A DNA stretch of 64,000 bases from Dipylidium caninum (lineage: Eukaryota; Platyhelminthes; Cestoda; Cyclophyllidea; Dipylidiidae), in contig QEYB01000093.1 of assembly GCA_017562135.1 (NCBI GenBank), positions 62,001 through 126,000 of the forward strand, in the 5' to 3' direction. A program made the translations under genes and the position numbers. Each line of letters opens with the position of its first letter. Within the stretch, counting starts at the first letter, position 1. Below are positions 12,801 through 27,800 of this stretch, piece by piece. The notes beneath the pieces were generated by a model. That model was not told the origin of the DNA. It worked only from the letters and a program-made list of their open reading frames with translations, and searched no databases.

Positions 12801-15800
12801 TCAAGTCGGCCGCATCAGCTGCTGCAACGCAAAGTGAAGGGGAAAGTGAAACAAATCCAGTCTGTGTCTGTGGACTCGAGTGATAGCTTGACCGCCTCCT
12901 TATGTTACAGGCGCTTGAAGACATCGAAGTGCGCATCTTTGACGGCGGTTTGTGAATAAGCAAAAGTCTCAAGTGCTTGGACCAGCGCTACTTCCTCTTC
13001 CTCCCGCTGAATCCCATCTCATCGAGAGGCCGCTAACTACTACCGAGTGGGGAAGATGCAATTGCCACTCCGAATCCCCCTACCTCCAAAATAGCTGGCT
13101 TGTTAAGCGTGGAAGAGATTTGAGGCAATTATCTTCCTTACCTCCACCTATGATGTTAATGTCATATCATCGAGGTAAACATATGATTTTATAAACATTA
13201 TTTGATTTTCTTGGGAGCAATTCCATATATGTAGAAAGTAACTGAACTGACAAGTAGTGGAAAATTGGAAGGTGGTAGAACTCAGTGGAAGGTCAAGTGT
13301 AGTTATGTTTAATTAGATGCTGCCTCACGGCGAGGAAAGTGTGTGATGAATGTTTGGAGGAAATACCCCTAGAGTGGACCCATTAACGTCAAATTTAATT
13401 AGGAGTGGATATGAGAGATTGCCCCACCAGCCCCTCGTTCCTGACGAGTTTCGCCACAGGAGTGTTCGGTAGCTCCAGTTGTGGCCTTTGTCCAGCCGTA
13501 GACGGTATTGCTTACGACCGGTTGACTGGCGGAGCACCTCATGAAAACCCTGACGGCGGTCAGAGTGTTGGGCGAGTGGCCACGAATCTCGAATTCACCG
13601 GCTCGTATTGATTTGCGGGGAATTCTTTCTAGACCGGATCAAACGAAGACCATCAGTGACCTGCGCCATTTAGACTAGACATTTGAAATAATCCCCTCCA
13701 CCGACTTGATTAGTAAGCAGGAGAGTTGACCTCCATCCGATTTTGCTCTCCCCCGACAACGGCGGGACACACTTGTGACAAAAAACCTTTCAAATGGTTT
13801 GTAATCATATCTTTGACCTACACTAGTTGGGAGTAATTATCAACTGGGGAAAAGTGGCTTTAAGTTTCACGGTGGAAGTAGTACTGGCCGTAAAAGCCTG
13901 ATGGAGGCGGGGAAAAGGGTTAGGTTTGCGCGTATCGCCACTAATTAGCCGTAGGAGTTTAAGTTGTATGTTTTGCCAATTACAACTTCATCCCAAAATT
14001 GGAACATTGTAATTTGTGAACTCGAAGAGGTCGTAGCCAACTCGTTAATCAGTATCGCTAGTAGAGCTGATAAATTAGCTTTTGAAACAGATAGAGTTGA
14101 GAGGCACGAGGAGAGGATTTGCTCAAAACTCTCAAAACGCTCTATTGTAACGTGGAGTCATTGTTCCGGGTCGCCCCGACAATCACGGCTGCGCTGCGCC
14201 TCCCGCGTACCTCAGGCCGGGCAGCAAAAGCGCTGACGCCTTGCGAGCCCCAACTGCCTCCTCCGACATTCATTAAGAAAGTCCACTGCCAGTGGATTTC
14301 CGCGAGGACGCATCAGTTACAAGAGGACTTACTCCCATGTTTCGCTAAAAGTCAATTGAGCTGGTGACGAAAATAGTTGTTATCGTGGCATGCTGAAAGA
14401 GGCTTATTTAGCCAACGCGTCCTGAGGAGGAAGGCCAGTGCTCCTACCTAAAGGTACGACGGCAGCAGCCAACGTTGCTAATGGACGAGTTGCAGACAGG
14501 AAGGTTGAATGGCACAAAAGTGGATGCAAAGTGCTGCCACGGATCCCCTGAAATTGTGCCCAAGGATGGCTCTCGCCATCGGAGCTTTTCTCGCTCATTA
14601 TGATCGAAACACCGAGGCCTTAATGGCGAGGATGAGCCACCTCTTTTTAATAAACTCACTATTCCGCTTGGAAACAACGACTTCTACCAACTGCGGCGAT
14701 TAAGACAGTGGATAAAGAAAGGGTGACAGGAACCGAGGCCCCTGAGGCTTTGCCTCATCATCATCCTGGCCACCTTATCGATGGGACCGGAAACGATTAT
14801 GATACCCATCTTTTCAAAGATATTTCGTTTGGGAAACCCGAAATTATCGCACCTAACGGCATCAAATAGACATGGTGGCAGGAAAAGCGGCAAAACTTCC
14901 TCTCGGGGGCGAGATTCATCGTATCCACCGATCCGCAACAACGTTAAACCATACTACTGTTACTAAGATGAAGGCATGACGATGGTCTTAATTGTTAAGA
15001 AACTTTTAACCAGAAAAAATAAGCACAGTAAAAGTAGAGCGTGTGGAACTCTCCTTCTCGTCCGGCCACAAGGAAGTCTTCACATGCGCAACAAAAGTGA
15101 ATGCCTGTCGTTTGGCAGGCTAAGCGCGGTGCAGTTTAGAAACGTGCACTAAACTAGCATTTTTTCAATTTTCACGAGTATACACCGCCGTAATTTTATC
15201 ATACAAATGCTTGTTATCCGTGAAGCTTTGATCCCGTTGTTGCCGTATTTGCTGGCCACAAGGGCGACTCCTTTTCTGACCATATTTACATGCTTGCACT
15301 ACTATTAGCCGCCTGGAAGACTGAGGGGCCACAAGTACCCCAAACTTGAGGCTGTCCTATGTAAGTAAACGTAAGACGTGCATCCGCTCGTGGAAATCAT
15401 CCCCACCTGGCGAGTGAGCAAGTCGCGTTGTCCTATGTGGTCATTTCAGGCAGGCGAGTATTTTCAATGGCGCAGTTTTTGAGACGCATGTGGTACTTAA
15501 GGCGAGTAAAAAAAGGTAACGAGGCGGTTTGTAGGATGGGAGATAAGTGGACCTTTCTTGTACAGTTCCCCTTCCCCCTCAAAGGTGGCGGCAGAGGATG
15601 GCGATAAATCGGAGTAATTGCGAAATGGTCGGCGATTCGTAGTTACTCTTTGGTAGGACACGCCTAATTGCACAAGGCTCTCATTAGTAGACCAAGACTG
15701 CTCCAGGAGTATCTTTTCAAGACAAGAAGCTCTTCTGATCACCATCAGTTACCATTTGTGGAGAGACCAACCGTTCGTCCGAATCGCTGCAGCAAGGTAG

Positions 15801-18800
15801 AAGCGTCCTCGAAAGGAGTGTTTGGAACGTATCGCGCAAATATTACAAATTCAGACGTTGAGACCGAGATTAGTGGTGGATGCAGGCGGAAACGACATTT
15901 ACCCCGCAGTATGTTGACACTGGGGCTTGACAGAGGAAGCGGGAGGATAATTGGTGTGGGCGAGTGTTCATCCCCTTACCACCCACTGTCTATCATCGCG
16001 CAAAGGGTGAAGAGTAAATGACAAACGTTATGCGGTAATACTTCTCTTTGGCCACAAAGCATGATTATCCACCTTAACGCAATGTTGATTCATTATCAAC
16101 GACACTACATGATTATTACGGTTTCCAAAAGTTGTGCATTCGCCGAGAAAAGAGTTGAAAAACAACCATTTAGTGTGCACAAAACGTGCCTCAAATTAGC
16201 TTAGGGCATGGCCTAGGGGAATTAACTTACCACTATTCCATCGCTTTGCCCTCAGGGAAGTGGAGAATTCGGCCGAAAAGGAGCATTCATGATACTCTAC
16301 GATCACCTTTCGAGGAATGATCGCGGGTGCCCACGTAAACACTTCCAGAATAACTTTCAATCCGCATGGCAGGGAATCCACAATATCGATGCCTGCACGA
16401 GGAAAGAACATGAAACCAGCCCAAAATCGAGGACACATAAGGCGGAGAAGAATTCGAGCCTCTGACCCCTTTCCCGAGCCAACCAACACTTCTGCCCACT
16501 GACTCCGACAAAAACCCGGTTTGGATCAGCAATCAGCCCATCGGGGCGGATTATTGTGCATTAAGGGCTTTGGGGCGCCTCACTTGGGACAACATTTTAA
16601 GTTCACCTGCTCCCACATGCACCGGCATCGAATTAAGTGCTACTCTGTGCTCCGACAAGGCAGAAGCCACGTAGGGCCTGCGTGTCTATCACTGAAGGGG
16701 CGGTGGCAGTGAAGAGATGCCCCCCTTTTGGTGGAGACGGGCAGAATGCCAAGCTCCACAAGTGGAGAAGAATGTGGACAGTTCAGAGCCAAGTCAAGTG
16801 CACCACTCAGGAATTTCCAGTGCATAGTAATGTACCTGAGGGGAATTTATTTGACCTCTTTCACCAGGTTAACTTCGGTGAAACCGGAATGACTTTCCAC
16901 TAAAGCGTCACTTGTTTATCTCTGAGCGTTGGAACATCCAAAAAGCTTTGAATGCAGACACAACCCGGGTAAAGGAAGTGTCACTCTTTAGTGCATATTA
17001 AAGAATGTCCGGATGGACCTCCTCACACGGTTCTGAACCGGACAGTTGTAAATACTTCCTTTGAATCATGACTTATAAACTCCTCACATTTTTTTTTATC
17101 TGACTGAAGTATTTACCAATCCATAACTTCTAATTAACTATCGCGAGAAGATTTCCTTCAACGGGCTCCAGAAGTGTCTGTAAAACCGTGAACGAATTAT
17201 TGGGGGAACAATGTCGAGCAAATTCCTTTCAAATGTTGGCGCTCAGAGTGATTGTCCGATTACCTAGCTCTTCGAGAATACGAAATCCTACCCTGATCCA
17301 TCGAAGTGGTGTGCTAAAATGGGCAGGTGGCTTTCTGGACCCGAACAATATCTCGGTTCACAAAAATACTCACAAATATGTTGAAGGAAAACAAGAACTT
17401 TCATCCAGAAAATTTGAAGTCCTGCGAACATCGTGGAAAATCTAGAGGTTGTCGATGTATCCACTTGAAATGCATTCAATGCATTGAGATGCGGTGCTAT
17501 CAAACGGTGCCACTTACCCAAGGCGAACTGCCAAGCAGCAGGGAGTTTGGAGTCGACGAGGTTCGTGAGAGCGACTTGGGTGCCCAAGTCGTTGGAGGCA
17601 ACACAGGCGAAGATGCCAGTCTGCTTGGTCTCCTCCGACTTGGCCATCTCCTGACTCTCAGCTGCCCAACAGAGCGTTCTACTCTCCACGGGACAGAGGA
17701 TCCATTGATCCCCCATTCGGTCCATTTCCGAGGAGGTGGAGGAGTTTCTCTTCATGTGCTTCGCGGCCTGTGAGTAAGACGATACCCTTCTGCTTTAATT
17801 TGACGGTTTCCATACCAGAGCAAAACAACTTAAAACCCTCCAATACTCCTCTTTTGCTCCAGTTTGACCATTTTCGGTGCATAACTTTAATTATAAACTA
17901 TTTCTTCTGGCCTTTCATTAATGTGCGTATTGTGGCCAGAACTCACCACTACTCGTCGGTTTTACGCCTTACGAAAACGGCGGCCCCCAAGACCAAAAAT
18001 GGTTGCTGAACAGCACTTTCATCACTGACTCCTAGTCGGTTGACATTTTGGCATTCGTTACCGATTGAAGGGTCATATTTCACTCCAACGTAGTGAGTAT
18101 GTGGGTAAAAATAAATCACTCCTTTCCAGACTCTGTCCTATCATACTTCGACCAAGGGCATATGGCATAAAATGCCAGCTCCCCTAAACTGCGCACATAA
18201 TAGCTCCAAGCAGAGGTGGGCGCATCAATCGGCAGTCGTCATTTGCCCATTTTCCTGCCAAAGACCCCACAACTACGCCGCCCCCTGGCTGACGTTGCGG
18301 AGGTCGGGTGGAATGCGAGGCTGGTAGAGCAGCCAGTCACATACATTCGTGCCGGAGTCCCGGGTCATTTGCCTTGCCTCATCCCCAAGGAGAGAGGTGC
18401 ACCGCACGTTGTAGCCGGACACCTCGGAGCCGTGGTCGAAAAGTCAACAACGTTTCTGATGGCTGACGCAAAATCAGCATTCATTTCGCACTGAGAAACA
18501 CGGTTCTGGGTGAAATTACCTTCAGGGTAAATTTGACCCACGTCAGTTCAGGCAGAGGAAAACCTTCAGCTTTGCAGTTCTGCAGAACTTTCGAGAAAGG
18601 AACTAGACCATCCGGGAATTTTTCAGCTTTGTGTGTGAAGTAGGGATGGACTAAAAAGCCAAAAATTATGGGATTCCTTAATACATAAAACACTCCAGAT
18701 CCATTAAATTATAAAACGATTTTTTCTTATTTATGTGGTATCACTATTTTAATACGTCAAAGAGGTTGTCTGGACTTTACTACCCACTTTTCAAGGGGTT

Positions 18801-21800
18801 TCACTTCGTTCACTTGCGGGAACTATCATCCCTCGTGAAAGGCCAAGAATCAGAGGGCAGCTGTCACAAGACAAAGCGAAAGGTCGTCCTCTGTCTACTG
18901 AAGAACAATCGTTCAGAGGTGTTTAGTGGGAAGCTCTCGTACTCCGTTCTAGCCTTTTTTAATTTGAATCAGCTCTTTGTCGACAACCCGCCTCAAACCG
19001 CCGAGGCTTCATTGCAATAAGGGGACAAGCAGAGGCGCCCATGAAGAACTCCATCCACACCGCCTACCTTTGACGAAGACGTCGAAGGACAAGGACCGCG
19101 AGCCCCATCCGAGCGCATTCTCCGCCTGGCACGTGTAGGCGCCCGACATCTTCGGCGACACGCTCGCCAGCATCTTTTTGTAGCAAGTAACATCCTGTCG
19201 CCCAAAAAAAAAACAAAAAGGTAGTCATAACTTAATCTGAGTTTCACCGCTGCGTACTCAGGGGCTGAGACACGGGGTGCAGCCGGCTCTCTCCCCTTCT
19301 CCGCTGATCCTATCTTGCGGGAGCGTTTGACTTGGAGGATGACGAGAAAGCAACATCGTATTTGCGTTGTTATTCCTTCGTCAAAATGAGCTTTAATTCG
19401 GCAGCAAAGTTGATACCAAGGCGGGCCTTTGTTGGAGGCAAAATGCCCCAACTCTGAGGCCTGCATCTCTACTTACTTTCTGCAATCAAACGATTATTTC
19501 GTGCTTTCAGTAATGAGGATTACGTGTTTGCAAAGCGTACTACTGAGCGGTTAATTTACCGGTGGATTGGGTTGTGGGCACCGTAAATTTTTAATGGCCT
19601 CGTGTAGATGTCAACAATAAGACGATCGTGAGATACTTTCAATCAATTTTTTGGATTTTCTAAGATGAACTAATATCTTCAAAATGATTAGCACAGTATT
19701 TCCTGACCTAAAATGAACAGCAAACATTATAGCTTTCAGTATCCCAACCTTCCCTACACCACGGCCATACGGGAGTGGCTTCGTAAGATTTTGAGGCTTC
19801 TCCGACATAAAAAACTACAAATTTACAGGACGATGACATGCCGAGAAGTGGTCAGTACATAAGAGGTGGGTTGCGATAACAAGTGAGGAGTTCGATTTCA
19901 TAGCATATCTTTTTTCCTCTTTCGGGCAGGCTAGTGATTTACTGTCTCGTTCTTCTGCTTTATGGTGAGAAGTTAACTGCATTCGAGGCTAAAGCCGTCA
20001 ATAAGGTATGAGAAACTTGATGGACTGCAATCCCTTCTTCCCGGTTAATCAAACGATGTAAAACGGAGGTGTCAATGAATCTCTCTGGGTGAGACGACTG
20101 TGGCTGCGACTCAAGCAAAATTAGCTGAAATGCTCGTTCTACGAGTGGCCTGCTCGACGTCTCAGTCAGGCATAACGACCAGATTTAAGGCAGCAGCGCA
20201 CGGTGATGGTACTGGAACGACCCTTTTCTTTTTTCGGGCAGGAGTCCTCTTTAGCAATACACCGCAGTGAACATACGAGAACGCATTCGAGAGGCGGACC
20301 GGGAGGCGAGAAGACTTAACCATTGTCGGGCAGTTGTGGACAAAATTCCCGAGGCAAGACTCAACACTGTGAAATCTTGGACACGAAGACTTCAAAGAAG
20401 AGCAAATTCGTAAGCAGAGGCGGAGTTAAATATAACCGTATGGAAGTAGTCATCAGTCCCTTATTTCTTTCAAGTTGAATTGATGGTTAAGATTAAAGCG
20501 ATAATAATTTAACTCATCAGTCCCCATAGGTGAAGTCCCTCTCGCCAAAATGCAAAAATGTTGCATGCCTGCTCAAGGCGTTGTGTTGGCCTTGATCCAC
20601 AGAGGGCAGCGGACCACAGTTGAGCGGTCTTCGTCTGGGACAGCATGTCCGTGTCCACTAAGTTGTTTTATTTAAGAAAGAGAATAATAAGGGTGGCATC
20701 GGCCCAGTGTAGCCACTTGGGACTTGGTTGATGGAAGCCCATCAGGCAGGTGCTCCTCTCTGCACCGCGGGCATGACCGCCGAACCTACCACGGCCGCTG
20801 TTTGGGAGGCGTTTCGGCGTATTCAGTTGGTACTGACTCCCGCCCACTAGTATTACAAATCGTGAAACTAACAGAAACCTTACACAATGGTAAGAGGCGG
20901 AGGCCACTCCTTATAGTCTGGTCGCGGCACTCACTTTCAGAGTGCAAATCTGGCGCCTTAAAGGGCCCATCAACCCTCAGTTCCCGTCTACTGATGTATT
21001 CTATTAGCTCTGGACGGGGGAAGGTGGGGAAGGCACTCAACTTTACGTGAGGCAAACGTCATAGAGAATGCCGAAATGCAAGATTTCAGTGACTGGCAAC
21101 TGTGACCTGCGGAGGGAATGAGAATGGTGAAATCATGCCATTGATTTAAACTACGTTTTGTTCCATCATTGACATTAAAGACAAGAGGATATGCAATTAT
21201 TTCGAGAGGTTAGAGATGGGTGGAGAATGTTACGACGTAGGACCTCTTTCCGACTCCTTTTTGGTCTACATTCGCCCACTATGCAGACCCCATTTCACGG
21301 CCTCATGAGTCGCGACGTTCCCCTCAGACAATTTGAGCTCGAAACTGGCGGCTGAATGTGTAGAGGCTGTGGTTAAACAAAATAAAGTGGCTGTTTCGTG
21401 AGGATCGCAGTATGCAATGGATTTGAGTGGAATGCTCGGACACGAAGACCCCACGAGTCCTGAAGCCTCTTCATGAATGTCCGCATTTCTCTTGCTTCCA
21501 AGTGGTGTAGCGCGGTCCCCTCACCGCACCGACGACCGCCTCTCCTTTCCCTGCGCCATCAGAGGAGGCAGTCACCTCGCTGGGAGGAGCCCAGTTGTTG
21601 GGCCTGAACCGCCGCCACGTGCTCTTCGACTGATTATGCTTACTCTGCCTCTTTCCCCTCTATTTGCGTGAGATGACACCAGCATTGGAGGCCATTTGAA
21701 TCTCATAAACTGACCAAATTGTGAAACTGCAACTTCTGAGGAGGTTTCACAGCCAAATATTTCGGATAATCTGCTAAATACGTACAAGTAGATCGAATAA

Positions 21801-24800
21801 GTTGTCGCGTCCTCAGGGCAGCGTTCAGCTGTCCCCGAAAGTTGCGAACATCCCCATGGAAGTGCCAATTTTAGGTCACTAACTTCCCTGCTTCTGGCTC
21901 ATTTTTCAACTCACTCAGATCCCTAAAAAAGGCCCTCCACCACTCTTATTTTAGTTGTATCGGACTAGGAGACTTCCTCTCCCTCCAGCAACAACTCAGA
22001 TGCTATGCCGAATGATAAATAACTTACGTTTAGGGGATGAGGAGTTTGCACTAGCTCCTGAGTGGAGAAGGGATGGCCGGAAAATGACTGTGTTTCCGTG
22101 GCGTTATCCTCGCCTCGCCCCGGCCCCGGGACGCTGGACAGCGGCCGCCGATGCCACATGACTCGAGTGACCTCGGGGAAGCCCGACAGACAGCAGACCA
22201 TGTGGCCCGGCTTGCCCTCAGTCAGGTAGACAGCCTTCGCGAAATGGCTCAGCACCACCGGTTTGTCTGACAATTTTTCCGCATGCAATAAAAATAAATA
22301 GTCTTTTAAAGACCGCAAAAAGCTCAACTTACGCCTGACATTTAAGTGATGAAGGCATCTACGTCCATACATCATATCAGCGCAGTTTTCCCTAGGCTCT
22401 ATGGTTTGACATATGCTACATTTATCGCGATCTTCATATGCCCAAAATAGAGCTACTTGGTGGGGAAAACACAGCCCTCTTTTGTTCAAATTAACCTAAC
22501 TAGAACGGCAAAGGAGGGGAGGTATTTTGTCAGCATTGCACCAGGTCATCTGCGTGAGTGAATGGAGGTGAGATGGCAAGACAGCGTCGTCATTGCACGG
22601 GAAAGGGTTGGACTGGGGACTGGGCGAAAGATCATGGAGTGTGTGGTCATTGTTCAACTGATGAAAGGGAACTGAGCCACTGTATTCATTGGGCTCACAC
22701 TTTTCAATTCGCGGCGGAGTTAAGCCCCAACAGGCATTCAATGAAAGATGGACATTGGCCTTAACGGGCAACATGATCGCAGGCATTATCCACTTTCCGT
22801 GTGTTTACTGCCTGTACCTATGTAAATGGAGGCTGTGGATGAATAAAGGGGCACAGTTTGCGTCTTGGGCCTGCGTTACTGCGCAGGCTCGAAAAGGTAG
22901 CGGAAATGAACTGAGAGAATCCCAATCGAATAGAAGGTGGACATTAGGGGAGATAAATTGTATGCTACGAGTCGGCCACTGCAAGGTGGCACCGTAGGTA
23001 AAGTGGTGACCGGTCCCACGTGGCAAAAATGGGGAATTGAGATGGCGTCCGTTTGCGCACGCATTTACACAAGAATTCAATTTTGCTTCATACCTCCATC
23101 AGAAGACTTTCCGAAGGTCCCTCTCCCTGAACTTTACCGTACTGGTTTTACGGCAGGATCACTAGAACGTGGTGGCCTCCCACCTCAACTGCCGATCTAT
23201 TTTGACACTGAACGACGGCCACATTGGTAAAACCCTTCGTGGGGTCAGTAGTAATGCTACAGTTGACGAAGACTTCGTCCTGAACGCGGTCATATTGCTT
23301 GGCACGAGGCGACGCCAATTTTTGGGGTGAATTCCCTCGACTTCTTGTGCTGCAGACGCTTTAAAATGGCGGAGTATGGGTGTCCCAATTCTTGCCTTGT
23401 AACTTTTCCCCATAATTCTGACTGTCATGATTTGTTGGCAGATAACTGCACGTCCGAAATCATAACCTGCTAATCGCATGAATTATCACTTCCCGAGGAA
23501 TTGGAGGATGAGGAAGGTTAAAATGAAACACAGATATGAGGAATACGGGCCACGCTATGAGATGCCTCGCTGAAATTGTCAGTTTATCCGCAAAAAATTG
23601 GAAGTATTTTCGTTGTGACTGGAGGAAGGGGATGGGGAAGCATACACCGCATAAACTGAGTCACTCCGCCCTGCTTCGTCCCCCTTCCACTCCGCTCCCT
23701 CCGTCCCCCCGCCCCCCCCCGAGCGAGCGGGTATGTAAGTTACCTTTAAACACGAATTCCCGGGACATGCAATCCGATCTCTCCGATACCGTTTTTAGAT
23801 TAAGTTGAGTTAGTGTAGGAGTTGCGCCATCGTGCAAGTTGACTTAAAGCAAGCGTGCATCAGCGAGATCAGAAGTACCCGTTGTTGTCGGGAGACCTTG
23901 TCAGTACCCTCACGGCGCCGATGCTCTTAAAAGTTTTCACTTGAGTCGAATCTATTAAATTACTTTTGCACTGCTGTCTGTTGGGACTGAACAGACAGAG
24001 CATTTGCCATGTCTTACAATTAAATGAGATATTATTTATCTTTGCTAAATGAAATAAATCGCATTTAGTGAGAAGAGGTGGAGGCCAGACGAGCGGCCAT
24101 CGTACACGCGGTTGAGACCCATTTCGCGCAGTTGCAGCCGTTCTGCCCCTATCGGTTCTACGTGGACGGCTCTGCTAATATTATGCTCAACAACATCTCA
24201 ATGGTGTACGAAGGAGTCATGGTTTCTCTTCCCATGAAGGCCAGACGGGTTTCAGATCCCGGCTGGCACAATTCATGAAAACGTACACGCCACTTGAATT
24301 AAGTAGCTCCTCACTAATTTCCCCTTGTTCCGCTTGTCGACGAAGCATCGGTATACTCCGCTGGACTCCCTGTTAATGTCCAAAATCCGAATACTCCCCG
24401 TTGAGTTGACTTGCAGACGTAATGAAGGGCGCAATTTTAGTCCATCTTTGTACCTAAAATGAGAGAACTAGACTTTAGTAATTAGCCCACCGTGACACCT
24501 AATTCACCAGACTCATTACGCCCCCAAAAAGACGCTCACTCGAGAAAAAAAAATGAATTGAAACGCGCATAAGGCAAAAGACTGCGACGAGGAAAGGCGG
24601 CTCGTGTCTTCCTTTCTGTCCCCTACATAATGCAATTTGTGCTTTCAGGCATTTGTGTCCATCTCCAGTGCAAATTAAACGCGTTTTACATCACCCTGTA
24701 CGTTCCCCTCTATGCGTGAATCGCCATTTCCACCTCGAGGAACAACTTTGCACACTTTTCATTTACATTAGGCTAACAAACTGCTCACACAACATTATAA

Positions 24801-27800
24801 CGCCATGGAAATTATGACTGCAGTGGGAGAGCAAGCGAGCGTTCATTTGTGGGAAGTGGGCAAGAGTGCAGCTTCCCTTGATGAGAATTGAGTGCACTGA
24901 TAAAAATGCACAAGGGAAATTTGTTCTGGAAGACTTTCTACGAACCATGCTACTCGACGCTCCTTCCCGTCGCATTGCAGTGTGAGTTCACTCGCGCCCT
25001 CCTCGACTGTTATGTTGACAAACCTTTCGGGAGCTGAAAGGGAAAGAAACACCGAATAGGGCCTCTGCCAAATGCCCAAGACCCGAGTTTGTTTTGTGCG
25101 AGCATGTTTGTCCATGAGCCTGAAACAAATTTTCCAGACGTTTTGTGAGACGGTTAACGAATAACTTGGTTGTGCAGTCCTATTGAACACACTAGTGGGG
25201 AGGCACATTCTCACCCTTCTTCATCCATCCACTGCCAAGTGCCAGTTGAGTGAGTGTTAGAGCCCCAGTAGTAAGTGAATAATGGTCGCTTCTCCCTGGC
25301 TTGCTTAAGAGCCGACTCATCTGGGTTAAATTAAGCTGGAAGTCTCCGCCTCTTCCAGCAGGACGCCCTCGGGGGGACTCAGAGCCCATCCTCATTTGCA
25401 GGAACTCTTCACCACAAATTAGTTTCAATTAAACGCACTCGCCCGCTTTACCGCGACTGATTGTGGGCTCGGAAAGCCCTCAACTAACATCGCCTGCCCG
25501 GCGGCCGATGCCTCGAGAAGCGTCCTCGCAGACTTACCTAAAGTGATGGGCGTCACCATCTTCCATTGAAACCAATTTTACTATCGGTGTAGTTGCGTTA
25601 GTGCCATCAAAATCTACTCCTCCTATAGGCGTTGCGCAGTTCATTAAAATTATGTGTGTCTTTTCACACCAAATGAGAAGTTGAACTTATTGTCCGTTCC
25701 TGGCTAACTGATAACATAACCGGTGACAGCGCATCGCCTCATCCACTGGTCTACGCAGAATTTTCGACAAAAGCGTAGGCGATTTTTCTTTCTTCTGGTC
25801 CCCGACACCATTTGGCTCTTACGGCATTTGAAGGAGGGACTCGTCCTGTTGTTGCGACTTCAACAAATCCCGATGACAGCGATGGGGACGTTGTTTCATT
25901 TGGGACGTGTAACCCCGACAAATTCCCCAATCCGAGTAACGAAGGAATCTCTGCACTGAAGTACGATCGTTTATTTTCGCTTTTATCTCCTCTACCTCCC
26001 ACCTCTCCAAGTCTTTTGACCTACTACGAATTAGGCCACGAGGTGAGATAACCAGTGGGTGTACGGAGACTGCGCTCAGGCACTGCAGTCTGGAGCTTTT
26101 GTGACATCTCCCTTTTCACTAGGACACTTTGATCGTCGTCCATTTTTCTAAAAATCATTTTCTCTCCAACTTTTACAGTTCTGAAACCACTCCAGCTTCA
26201 TCAACGCGCACCTCTCCGTATTATTGCGCGTGGAGGTCAACCAGTAGCGCGGGCGCAAACTTTAGACAATTTTGATACCACAAAAAGGTGTCCTTCCGTC
26301 TCAAGTACTGGCTAAAAATTCCTGAACTCTCTCTCTATCCTTGTTTTCGACTGCAACTGCCTTTCTTCCTAGGGTTTATTTGGCAATATCACTGGTTCCT
26401 GTGACTCCTTCATCCATTTCTCCCAAAAGTTGAGTGAGATGAAGCTACATCGGCCAAGCAATTATTTGAATTACGTGCCGAGCGGCGTGTCCCCGTTTAT
26501 CTGGATTTCCCAACGCTATCAAATGATGTCAACACTCCGGCATCGTTATCTTTGCGACGCACTCACGGTTTCGGCAGGAAAATGCCCAAGAACGAGGGGG
26601 GATTGCGCCTCTAGCCTTAATGCAGAGCTAAATCTTCCTCTTAGAGGGCTACTTCAAAAAGTCCTCAAGAGACAGATTTTTAAGCTTTCATTTCCTTTCT
26701 AAACCGTCTTTTGTGTATATGTGTCAGTATTCCTGCTTTTAGTTATTCCAAGTAAACTGAGGAAATAAATTTTCGTGGACGGGGCGCTGACGGCTTCTAA
26801 GGGCCCCTCAAAAATTGACCTTGTCTGCTAAAAGTGGTTTTTTAATGTCGCAACAACGAAGGCATTGTGTGGGACCACTTGAAGGTCGTGATTTAAACCT
26901 CGTGTGACACGAGAGCCAGGTGGAAAAACGACATCCTGACTATCTGTCACTAAACTCACTTCGGCCTCAGATATGGGGCACAGACGCTACAAATCGGAGG
27001 TACTCCCTCCGTGGTATGTTGAAACCCCAGAGTGAAGTGAACCCCGAAGAACCACCGAGGCTGATCATTTGTTCGAGCACAAACCAATCAGTTAGATGCG
27101 TTTATTCTGCTCAGAGCATTCTTAGAATCGAGTGGAGGATGAACAGACGCGCTGCCCTTTCGGCCGAGATGGTCTGCAACGCTATTTCACTGCCACCTCA
27201 ACCACCGCCTGCCCCGTGGGCATAGCGAAAGAAGGAGCGATTGACCTTCCGCAGGTGGACGATGTGGAGGACCGTTTAAGCCTCCAATGCAATGACATTT
27301 GGCCGCCTGCTGTCCCTCACAAAGGTCAAGCCTGGACGTATGATCCGAAATAAGGGGAGCGCCCTGGTCGAGTTCGTTTTCTACACTGGCCTCGCTCACG
27401 ATTCCAAATTTACCACCAGCAAATCATTGCTGCATCAAAATTGGGCGAAGTTTCTAACTTATCCGTTGGAGTTTCGTGAGAGTAAAGGACGAAACAGTCG
27501 CGAGGATGCTTTGCTCCCTTCATATTAACCGGACAACATCCTGTCGCACGTTTTTGATGGCCGCCTACACTCTTTTTCACTTCGTGCAGTTATTTCTACA
27601 ATCCCGTGAAATTTATGACAATTTTTCGAAAATTTGCACTTCACATACCGACTGTCCAAATAAGCGGCAAATTTGATATTCTCCACCGTTTTGCATGGGT
27701 CTTGCCTCAAAGTCAAACTTCTTTGACTTACGTGTTATTCCTGGCATTGCCCCACCCCAAGTCCCATGCTGCCCACGTATGGAGTTGTTTCCTTAGACAA

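Noticed and set aside
12609..12959. Plus-strand open frame of 116 codons opposite the membrane exon
   Set aside because: It is a shadow of the minus-strand coding exon, which has a clear membrane helix and consistent splice phases.
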